Shown here: piece after piece, positions 20,437-27,386 of the stretch
Layout of the letters: every line of letters starts with the position of its first letter
How positions within the stretch are numbered: the first letter of the stretch is position 1
Source: Paludibacteraceae bacterium
GTDB lineage: Bacteria > Bacteroidota > Bacteroidia > Bacteroidales > Paludibacteraceae
DNA length: 32,028 bases
NCBI GenBank assembly: GCA_017417025.1
Contig: JAFPZY010000044.1
Coordinates: 1 to 32,028 of the forward strand
Direction: 5' to 3'
Notes under the pieces: generated by a model
Database searches by the model: none
What the model was told of the DNA's origin: nothing
Seen by the model: the letters and a program-made list of their open reading frames with translations, nothing else
Position numbers and translations under genes: made by a program

Positions 20437-23141
20437 TAGCAGGACTTGTTCTTGTGTTTATGGTGTGCGGCATGTGCTTTAGGGCGCATGCCGTTACACC
20501 TAAAGCACTTGCCGACTCGCTCAATGTCTTTGCTGCCGGCTATGCCGTCACCGACCCGGTCGCAGTAAAGGCCATCCGCCAGAAAGGGCGGAACATTGCC
20601 GTTTACACCAACCACAGCCTCGGCTGTCTGTCCCTCAGTGAGAAGGACATTAAGGACCTCCGCAGTAAAATCAGCCTTTGGGTGCGGGGCGACAACAACG
20701 GCATCATCACCATATACAGCGACAAGCGCGAACTTGACGAACTTGTCACCTCGCGTTTCCGCTCCAGACCTGCCAACGACAGGTTCAGGCACGCCAAAGG
20801 CACACGACTCACCCAAAACATCTCGCTCCCCTACTCCGCCCCGAAAGGACTGGACGACAAGCACATAGCGCTCTGGGCAAGCCACGGTCTGTACTACAAC
20901 CAGGACGAGCAGAGGTGGCGCTGGCAGAGGGCAAGGCTGTGGACCACGGTGGAGGACCTCTTCACAAGCAGTTTCACTATGCCTTTCCTTGTCCCTATGC
21001 TTGAAAACGCGGGAGCTGTAGTCATACAGCCGCGCGAAAGGGACACGCAGACTGAAGAAATCATTGGCAGAACTGCCGGCGGGCGCTTCTGTCCGCCAGT
21101 GCGGAAAGCAGGCGACTATGCCGTGTATGTCAGCTACGAAGCACGCCCTGACAACACAAGGAGTGCTGAGTATCAGGTCGTTCACAAGGGGCAGACCACT
21201 CTCTTCCGCGTCAATCAGCATGCGGGGGGCGGCATGTGGGTCTATCTCGGCACTTTCGCTTTCGGCACCGACACCGCCGCCAACTACATCTGCCTCCGTC
21301 CTGAAGGCGCAGACGGACGACCGTCCCGCGAAAGCCGGATTAAACTCGGAGGCGGCATGGGCAGCATCGCACGATGGCCGCAAGGCTCCGACAGCACACT
21401 GGCGACCACAAGCGGCTACCCGCGCTTCATGGAAGGAGCGCGCTACTGGCTCGAATACAACGGCTTCCCCGACAGCATATACAGCCACACAGAGGGCAAA
21501 AACGACTACACCGACGACCTCGCTTGCCGCGGACGCTGGGTGAACTATCTCGCCGGAGGAAGCGAAGTGCTCCCTGCCTGCAACGGCCTGCAAATCCCCA
21601 TAGACATGAGCATTGCGCTGCACTCCGATGCAGGGGCTAACATGGACGAAACCAAAATCGGGACGCTCGCCATTTACACCGACCGCGACAACGACAAACA
21701 GACACGTTTTCCTGCCGGAGGGAGCCGCATGACCAACCGCGACCTTGCCGACAAAATCCAAACACAGCTCACCGAAGATGTCAGGCGCACTTTGTGTGCC
21801 GACTGGACAAGGCGCAGCCTTAAAAACGCCTCCTACTCCGAGTCCAGAATGCCCAAAGTCCCGTGCGCACTCATCGAAATGCTCAGCCACCAGAACCTCG
21901 CTGACATGAAGTTCGGGCTCGACCCTGTCTTCAAGTTCACCGTCGCACGCGCCATCTACAAAGGCATACTCCGCTTTCTGCACGAGCAGAACGGCACGCC
22001 TTTTGTCGTGCAGCCGCTCCCCGTAAGAGCTTTCGCTATCGAGAAAACAGGAGAGAACAATATAAAACTCACTTGGAAAGAAACGACCGACAGCCTTGAA
22101 CAGACTGCCAAAGCCACATATTTCGTTTTGTACACGCGCGAGGAGGGAAAAGATTGGGACAACGGCGTGCGCATAAAAGCAACAGGCAACGGGCAGACCA
22201 CTATGCGCCTTGCGCCTAACCGCCGCTACGACTTCCGCGTCTGCGCCGGCAACGACGGCGGCATCAGCCTGCCAAGCGAAACACTCTCCGCCTGCCTCAT
22301 CCCTGGCTGCAGGCACACCGCTCTGGTTATCAACGCCTTTACACGCGTAGCCGCGCCCGACATGTCGTCGGTGGACAGCCTCACGGGAGGCATCATCCCC
22401 GGCTCTTACGCCATACCCTATTGCAGCGACGTGTCATACATTGGCGAGCAGTACGACTTCAACCGGACCCACCAGTGGCTCAACGACGACGAGTGCGGCT
22501 TCGGCATGTGCCATGCCGACAAAGCGCACGAAGTGACGGCAGGCAATACCTTCAACTACCCCGCCATGCACGGCACGGCTCTGCAGCAGGCCGGTATAAG
22601 CTACGTCAGCCGCAGCGCGGAAAGCGTCAATAGCATGGAGGGATACGACATCGCTCTGCTGATTATGGGCAAGCAGCGCGCCACTGACACCGCTCCTTAC
22701 TGGCCTGACAGTCTGCGCAATGCGCTGCAAGAGCATCTACGCGGCGGCGGCAGACTCCTGATGAGCGGCTCATATCCCGCAAGCGGGCTGAAAAGCAGAG
22801 AGGAGAAGAAGTTCGCCGAGCAGGTCCTGCACTACCGCTTCCACTCCACCCACGCTTCGCACAACGGGCATGTCTCCTTTATGCCGCCTTTTAAGGTTTG
22901 GCCTGTTATACCCACTTGCACTTTTGCCACCACACCCAACCCGCAAACCATTGTCTGCGAGGCTCCTGACGGCATTGAACCCACTGCTGGTGCTGTATGC
23001 ATAGCCCGCTATGAGGACAGCGGCGTATGTGCAGGCGTGGCATACGGCAAACAGGTTCTCGTCCTCCCCTTCATGCTCGAAAGCGTCAGCAATTCCGCCG
23101 CTCTGCTGCAAACCTGCCTCGGCTATCTGCTCTCCGACTGA
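20415..23141 (+). CDS. Large exported zinc N-acetylmuramoyl-L-alanine amidase-like protein with golvesin-type and Fn3 domains
   Basis: 908 residues from GTG 20415. A stop codon (20409-20411) sits just upstream in frame and no earlier or suitable ATG exists, so GTG is the likely start. The signal peptide is LVLVFMVCGMCFRAHA-like. An Amidase_3-type zinc site can be followed: His 157 (ALWASHGLYYN), Glu 180 (TVEDLF), His 403 (SIALHSDAG) and catalytic Glu 488 (CALIEMLSHQN). Between Glu 180 and His 403 lies a long insert containing a beta-sandwich (DYAVYVSYE ... GGMWVYLGTFAFG) like the golvesin/xanthan-lyase C-terminal fold. Residues about 535-625 form an Fn3 domain (IKLTWKET, YDFRVCAGNDGG). The C-terminal third has YDIALLIMG and GGGRLLMSGSYPAS, resembling a flavodoxin/ThuA-like fold. 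Related Bacteroides proteins are often named xanthan lyase; peptidoglycan is a more likely substrate. Confidence 0.82.
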   Translation: MQSKNCIIAGLVLVFMVCGMCFRAHAVTPKALADSLNVFAAGYAVTDPVAVKAIRQKGRNIAVYTNHSLGCLSLSEKDIKDLRSKISLWVRGDNNGIITIYSDKRELDELVTSRFRSRPANDRFRHAKGTRLTQNISLPYSAPKGLDDKHIALWASHGLYYNQDEQRWRWQRARLWTTVEDLFTSSFTMPFLVPMLENAGAVVIQPRERDTQTEEIIGRTAGGRFCPPVRKAGDYAVYVSYEARPDNTRSAEYQVVHKGQTTLFRVNQHAGGGMWVYLGTFAFGTDTAANYICLRPEGADGRPSRESRIKLGGGMGSIARWPQGSDSTLATTSGYPRFMEGARYWLEYNGFPDSIYSHTEGKNDYTDDLACRGRWVNYLAGGSEVLPACNGLQIPIDMSIALHSDAGANMDETKIGTLAIYTDRDNDKQTRFPAGGSRMTNRDLADKIQTQLTEDVRRTLCADWTRRSLKNASYSESRMPKVPCALIEMLSHQNLADMKFGLDPVFKFTVARAIYKGILRFLHEQNGTPFVVQPLPVRAFAIEKTGENNIKLTWKETTDSLEQTAKATYFVLYTREEGKDWDNGVRIKATGNGQTTMRLAPNRRYDFRVCAGNDGGISLPSETLSACLIPGCRHTALVINAFTRVAAPDMSSVDSLTGGIIPGSYAIPYCSDVSYIGEQYDFNRTHQWLNDDECGFGMCHADKAHEVTAGNTFNYPAMHGTALQQAGISYVSRSAESVNSMEGYDIALLIMGKQRATDTAPYWPDSLRNALQEHLRGGGRLLMSGSYPASGLKSREEKKFAEQVLHYRFHSTHASHNGHVSFMPPFKVWPVIPTCTFATTPNPQTIVCEAPDGIEPTAGAVCIARYEDSGVCAGVAYGKQVLVLPFMLESVSNSAALLQTCLGYLLSD

Positions 23142-23176
23142 AGCATCCGCTCCGCCACCCCCGCCCCACAACCGTC

Positions 23177-23231
23177 TCACTACCGATTCACCACCGACTC
23201 ACCACCGACTCACCACCGACTCACCACCGAG
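23177..23231. repeat. 11-bp tandem repeat (TCACCACCGAC x5)
   Basis: Five head-to-tail 11-mers: TCACTACCGAT, three exact TCACCACCGAC, then TCACCACCGAG. They fill the gap between the amidase stop and the promoter of the AlbA-type regulator, at the point where core genes give way to accessory genes. No coding role is evident. Confidence 0.9.
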
Positions 23232-23274
23232 AGATGACCGAGAGAAGAAAAATTGTACAAATTGCATATAACCC

Positions 23275-23305
23275 TTGCACATGTCAAAAAAATGTCGTAC
23301 CTTTG
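23275..23305 (+). promoter_or_regulatory. Bacteroidetes-type promoter for the AlbA/Schlafen-type regulator
   Basis: TTG at 23275-23277, 20 nt, then TACCTTTG at 23298-23305. The expected transcription start near 23312 falls inside a perfect palindrome (23301-23323) that also covers the last five bases of the -7 box. Confidence 0.8.
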
Positions 23306-23323
23306 CAGCTGAAAGCTGCAAAG
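23301..23323. promoter_or_regulatory. Perfect 10-bp inverted repeat over the -7 box and start site (candidate operator)
   Basis: CTTTGCAGCT, GAA, AGCTGCAAAG: a perfect 10-bp inverted repeat with a 3-bp spacer. It overlaps the -7 element and the probable start site and ends 7 bp before the ATG. Its placement suits a repressor site, and the gene it precedes encodes a protein with putative DNA-binding domains, so autoregulation is plausible. A leader RNA hairpin is the alternative. Confidence 0.6.
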
Positions 23324-23330
23324 ACGACAA

Positions 23331-24761
23331 ATGACTGAGCAAGAATTGATAGAATTGTGTAGTATTGGTGAATCAACAACCGTGCAATACAAGTTGGATT
23401 TTACCACACCGAAGCAGATAGCAGAGGAGCTGGTGGCTTTTGCCAATACGCGCGGCGGCTTCATCGTTTTTGGAGCGGAGGACAAGACCGGAAAAATGGT
23501 CGGTCTGACATATGAGCAGGTGCAATTTCTATCGCGTGAATTGGGCAATACCGCCAATGACCAAGTGCGTCCGGTCATTTATCTGGACACGGAGACGGTC
23601 AAACACAATAATCTTCTTTTCTTGGTCACGTATGTAAAAAGCGGAACATACAAACCTTACAAGGATCTGGCGGGCAATATATGGGTGAAGCAAGGCGCAG
23701 ACAAACGCCGTGTGACAGAGAATGCGGAGATACGTCGCTTATTACAGAACTCACATCAATACCAAGTGGATACGGACGGTGTGGATGGGACATCGGAAGA
23801 TGATATTGACACCAAGGCTTTGGATGCTTATTTCAAGAATGTCTATCAAAAGCGTGCAGACGAGTTCAATATCCCGTACAAGAATGTTTTGCGCAACGCG
23901 CATATTACGGACGATCTCGGTCGCCTCACGATAGCAGGCACCATGTATTTTGCCAAAGACCCGCAGCAGTTTCTTCCGCAACATTGCATCAAAGCCGTCT
24001 GGTATGTAGGCAATGAAATCGGTGGAACTGAGTATCGCGACAGCCGTGATATTAATGGTACTATTCCCGAGATGTACGATGAAGCCTTGCGGTGGATCAA
24101 ATCGTGCCTCAAACGTCCGCAAAACGGACAATCATTCAATAGTATCGGTCAATTGGAAGTGCCGGAGATAGTGTTGGAAGAATTGCTGCAAAATGCGCTT
24201 GTTCATTTGGATTTGCTTAAACCTGCCGCAATACGGCTGCTGGTGTTTGACAATCGCATTGAGATCATCAATCCGGGCTGCCTGCCGGATGGGCAGACCA
24301 TTGACGAAATCCTTTTAGGCAACTCTAATCCGCGTAATATATTGCTTGCACAGTTTGGATCACATACCATGCCTTACCGCGGTTTAGGTTCGGGCATTCC
24401 GCGTGTCGTTGCGACAAAATGCGATGTCGATTTTATTGACCGACCGGACGGGAACCAGTTTATCGCACGTATTTGGTTAACTGACCAAAAGAACGAAATT
24501 ACTACCCAAAAGGACTTGGATACACTGGATTCTACTACCCAAAAGAAGGAAACAACTGTCCGAAAACCGTTGAATACTACCCAAAAGCGTATATTGGAGT
24601 ATCTAAAGGACTGCCCGAAAGCCACTCGCATAGAAATAGCCGATGCATTGGGAGATATTACGGAGAGTGGTGTCAAGTTTAACATCGGACTTCTTCAGCA
24701 GCATGGCTATCTCCGTCGCAGAAACGGCCGCAAAGACGGTCATTGGGAGATCATTGAATAA
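23331..24761 (+). CDS. AlbA_2/Schlafen-type ATP-binding transcriptional regulator
   Basis: 476 residues. Residues about 10-135 form the AlbA_2 (Schlafen-like) domain: ESTTVQYKLDFTTPKQIAEELVAFANTRGG, FIVFGAEDKTGKMVGL, IWVKQGADKRRV. Residues about 280-390 resemble the GHKL-type HATPase_c_4 module: VPEIVLEELLQNALVHLD (N box), RIEIINPGCLPDG, YRGLGSGIPRV. A Gln/Thr-rich linker leads to a winged-helix end (RILEYLKDCPKATRIEIADALGDITESGVKFNIGLLQQHGYL). This architecture is annotated as a putative DNA-binding, ATP-binding regulator and is common in defence or mobile regions. It has its own promoter with an overlapping palindrome. The next gene begins 63 bp downstream on the same strand. Its target is unknown. 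Confidence 0.85.
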   Translation: MTEQELIELCSIGESTTVQYKLDFTTPKQIAEELVAFANTRGGFIVFGAEDKTGKMVGLTYEQVQFLSRELGNTANDQVRPVIYLDTETVKHNNLLFLVTYVKSGTYKPYKDLAGNIWVKQGADKRRVTENAEIRRLLQNSHQYQVDTDGVDGTSEDDIDTKALDAYFKNVYQKRADEFNIPYKNVLRNAHITDDLGRLTIAGTMYFAKDPQQFLPQHCIKAVWYVGNEIGGTEYRDSRDINGTIPEMYDEALRWIKSCLKRPQNGQSFNSIGQLEVPEIVLEELLQNALVHLDLLKPAAIRLLVFDNRIEIINPGCLPDGQTIDEILLGNSNPRNILLAQFGSHTMPYRGLGSGIPRVVATKCDVDFIDRPDGNQFIARIWLTDQKNEITTQKDLDTLDSTTQKKETTVRKPLNTTQKRILEYLKDCPKATRIEIADALGDITESGVKFNIGLLQQHGYLRRRNGRKDGHWEIIE

Positions 24762-24770
24762 CTAATACAA

Positions 24771-24798
24771 AAAAATCTGCCTATGGCAGACAAAAAAA
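24771..24798 (-). terminator. Small A/T-flanked hairpin (possible minus-strand terminator)
   Basis: TCTGCC-TAT-GGCAGA (24776-24790) is a perfect 6-bp stem. It is flanked by A-runs on the plus strand on both sides, so only on the minus strand is it followed by T residues. No minus-strand gene ends here, so its role as a terminator is doubtful. It separates the AlbA-type gene from the KilA-N gene. Confidence 0.3.
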
Positions 24799-24824
24799 GG
24801 CAAAAAATATATGATTGAAAAATA

Positions 24825-25439
24825 ATGGCAGTACGCAAAATCAATATTGACGACTCGGAAATATCGGTCATCTTCGGTTTGCACGATGAGGATTATATTT
24901 GTCTGACAGACATGGTGAAAGCCGGCGACAACAGCGATAGAACAAATATCGTTATTCAGAACTGGATGCGCCGTAAAGATACCATTTCGTATCTCGGCGT
25001 ATGGGAGAATCTGCACAACCCTGATTTTAAAAGCATCGAAATCGATGCAATTAAAAATGCCTCCGGGACTAACCGTTTTATCTTGACTGCCAAAGAGTGG
25101 ATTGAACGCACAGGAGCTATAGGTATTATCGCCAAATCCGGTCGCTATGGAGGAACATATGCGCACAAAGATATAGCATACCATTTTGGTATGTGGCTGT
25201 CACTGGAGTTTAACTTGCCTGTCGTCAAGGAATTCCAGCGTCTCAAAGAGGAGGAGCAAAAGGCACTCGGATGGTCGGCGAAACGCGAGTTGGCGTCAGT
25301 TGAAACACTGAAGTATCTTACGCGCTACTCCAATAATCTTATCTCCTTCTCGCCGATACAGAGCATAGACAAATCGCAAGCCAATATCAACGGTGAATGG
25401 TTATACAGAAATTACGTCTATGACGCAGCAACGGCGTAA
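24825..25439 (+). CDS. KilA-N domain protein, short form
   Basis: 204 residues. Residues about 20-150 are a KilA-N domain of the kind found in phages and bacterial accessory regions: DYICLTDMVKAGDN, VIQNWMRRKDTISYLGVWENLHNPDFKSIE, FILTAKEWIERTGAIGIIAKSGRYGGTYAHKDIAYHFGMWLS and VVKEFQRLKEEEQ. KilA-N is a DNA-binding domain. Longer relatives continue for about 70-80 more residues after the WSAKRELA point. Here the C-terminus differs (ETLKYLTRYSNNLISFSPIQ, ending in VYDAATA), so the protein may be truncated or have exchanged its tail. It lies between the AlbA-type regulator and an unknown gene, all on the same strand with short gaps. A regulatory role is inferred. Confidence 0.85.
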   Translation: MAVRKINIDDSEISVIFGLHDEDYICLTDMVKAGDNSDRTNIVIQNWMRRKDTISYLGVWENLHNPDFKSIEIDAIKNASGTNRFILTAKEWIERTGAIGIIAKSGRYGGTYAHKDIAYHFGMWLSLEFNLPVVKEFQRLKEEEQKALGWSAKRELASVETLKYLTRYSNNLISFSPIQSIDKSQANINGEWLYRNYVYDAATA

Positions 25440-25494
25440 ATAACAGAGTATGCAATATTGGATAAAGAGCATATCGGGGGTATTTGTTACCACA

Positions 25495-26157
25495 ATGAAT
25501 AAACAAGAGATGCTATCGGAGATTCAAAAGATAGAATCCGAGAAAGTCAAGTATCCAAGTGGCAACACGGAGTATGATGCCCAACAACGGTTGCTGTTTA
25601 TCATTGATGTGCTGAACTTTTTAGATACTGCATTTGCTAAAGAACTCTATCGCGTAGATAAATGGAAAGAGAAAATACTTCAAAGTAAGCAGACTGAAAA
25701 TTTTATCTTTGGTTATAGTTGGACTCAAACGGAGGCGAGTTATGTTCTTCTTCAAGTCAAAGAATTGTTAATGCAAGGAAACACTATACCTTCCCATGAA
25801 TTGCCGACATGCCGTCATGAGGTTTCTGTTCCAACTCCACCAGAAAACAACGAGGAACAAAAACAACAGAATAACACTGAGAAGATAGTAGAGCATACAG
25901 CATCGACTATTTTACATGTGGGAACGTTTTTACAGGCGCAATACACATATAATTTCTATAATGAAATAGTTACGAAGTTTGAAAGTGAACAGATAGTCAT
26001 GCACCGACAGTTGACTCCCTATGAAAATCAACTGCTGAATTGGGCAAGAACAGAAAGAGAGCACGCAAGATATGCCAGATTTGAAGACGGTTTTAAGGTC
26101 GTGACACATGGAGCGCAAAGTATAGTTTACGCTATAGATGAGAGTCGCCGTTATTAA
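25495..26157 (+). CDS. Unrecognised protein immediately upstream of sir2-herA
   Basis: 220 residues from ATG 25495; the frame is also open from ATG 25450, which would add 15 uncharged or hydrophobic residues. There is no signal peptide or clear membrane segment from the inner start. The first 110 residues are predicted mainly helical by eye (MLSEIQKIESEKVKYP, RLLFIIDVLNFLDTAFAKELYRVDKWKEKI). A polar Pro/Asn/Gln/Glu linker follows at about residues 113-135, then a second helical part with Tyr-rich FLQAQYTYNFYNEIV and LTPYENQLLNWARTEREHARYARF. I do not recognise any family. It is A/T-richer than the core genes and lies 50 bp before the SIR2 gene on the same strand. It could be an extra component of that system or an unrelated cargo gene. 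Confidence 0.75.
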   Translation: MNKQEMLSEIQKIESEKVKYPSGNTEYDAQQRLLFIIDVLNFLDTAFAKELYRVDKWKEKILQSKQTENFIFGYSWTQTEASYVLLQVKELLMQGNTIPSHELPTCRHEVSVPTPPENNEEQKQQNNTEKIVEHTASTILHVGTFLQAQYTYNFYNEIVTKFESEQIVMHRQLTPYENQLLNWARTEREHARYARFEDGFKVVTHGAQSIVYAIDESRRY

Positions 26158-26207
26158 TTGGGCAACTGATGGAAAAAATTTAATAGATAGTGTTAATAAA
26201 TTTAGGT

Positions 26208-27386
26208 ATGATGGAACAGGAAGATAAAGAACTGCAACGCCTAAAACTCAAAATCAAGAAATATCTTGAGTTGGAAAATGTGAGTGTTTTAGTTGGGGCT
26301 GGTGGTAGCTTCCATCTTGGTGCTCCTATCATTAGAACAATACCGGAAGATTTAAAAACACAACTACAATTTTCCATAAACAAATATTTTGGATCCTCTC
26401 CTGAATATAACAAAATATCATATGAAGATTTATTTAATTGTTTGCAAGCCGAATATTTTTTGAATGATAAAAAAGGTGCTGATAATTCACTAGTACAGGC
26501 AGATATTATAACAATGCAGAAATGGTTATATTCACATTGCAATACTAATTCTGTAGGACTTCATAACGCATATAAAGAAGACACCAAACTTCAACATAAT
26601 AAATATCATTACCACGAGGTACTCATTAAGAAACTTTTGCAACGTCCAAATAATTTGAGGAGAGTGAACTTGTTTACTACAAATTATGACATGGCGTTAG
26701 ATTATGCTTTGGACAATCTTGGAGTTCATTATATTAATGGATTTATGGGGGTGCATAATCGTTGCTTTCGCCCTGAAGTATATGATTACGATATATATTA
26801 TCCGGGGCAAAGTGTATCAGGAAAAGTACATCGTGCAGAAAAAGTATTGCGTTATTTCAAAATACATGGTTCTTTGTCATGGATAGAAACAGAATCTACT
26901 ACAACGAACACATATGGCATAAAGGAAATAACTGTTTCTGAATTTGATGAGAAACATCGTATTATGATATATCCTTGTTCCACAAAGAAAACATTTTCTC
27001 TTGATTTACCATATTCCGAACTATTCCGACATTTTGCACAAGCGATAACTCAACCCCAATCTGTTTTGTTCTGTATAGGATATTCATTTAATGTCGAGCA
27101 TATTAATGATATTATTTATCAAGCCTTATCCATCCCATCGTTTACTTTAATCATTGCAAATTATTCTTCGGAAGAAGATTCTCTATCTAATATCAGTAAA
27201 TTAAAGTCTTTAGGCGATTCACGTATTATTATCTTACCTCAAAACAAATCGGAGCTATCAACATTTGTTGGTTTTGTAGAGAATGTTTTACCTGATTTAT
27301 ATGAAGAAGAGGAGATGGAACTTGTAGCAAAAACGATGAATACTATTTATAGCTCGACCGAAGAAAATGCAGATGGAACAAAATAG
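26208..27386 (+). CDS. SIR2-domain NADase-type protein of a SIR2-HerA anti-phage system
   Basis: 392 residues from ATG 26208 (26211 also possible, just after an AGG). The SIR2 Rossmann fold is visible: VSVLVGAGGSFHLGAPI (GAGGS at residues 30-34), NLFTTNYDMALDYAL (TTNYD near 157-161), YFKIHGSLSW (His 220, the catalytic-type His) and a late nucleotide-loop-like VLFCIGYSFNVEHINDIIY. In defence systems such SIR2 proteins degrade NAD+ on phage infection and cause abortive infection. The stop lies 20 bp inside the downstream herA gene, so the two are translationally coupled, the arrangement known for SIR2-HerA. The gene is strongly A/T-rich compared with the core genes, consistent with transfer. 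The role is inferred from family and gene pairing. Confidence 0.88.
   Translation: MMEQEDKELQRLKLKIKKYLELENVSVLVGAGGSFHLGAPIIRTIPEDLKTQLQFSINKYFGSSPEYNKISYEDLFNCLQAEYFLNDKKGADNSLVQADIITMQKWLYSHCNTNSVGLHNAYKEDTKLQHNKYHYHEVLIKKLLQRPNNLRRVNLFTTNYDMALDYALDNLGVHYINGFMGVHNRCFRPEVYDYDIYYPGQSVSGKVHRAEKVLRYFKIHGSLSWIETESTTTNTYGIKEITVSEFDEKHRIMIYPCSTKKTFSLDLPYSELFRHFAQAITQPQSVLFCIGYSFNVEHINDIIYQALSIPSFTLIIANYSSEEDSLSNISKLKSLGDSRIIILPQNKSELSTFVGFVENVLPDLYEEEEMELVAKTMNTIYSSTEENADGTK

Noticed and set aside
20361-22316. Long minus-strand open frame (651 codons) inside the amidase gene
   Set aside because: No recognisable domain; the plus strand gives a signal peptide and zinc-site motifs. G/C-biased third positions leave the antisense frame open.
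23177-23231. CRISPR array
   Set aside because: Units are 11 bp with no spacers, and no cas gene is nearby.
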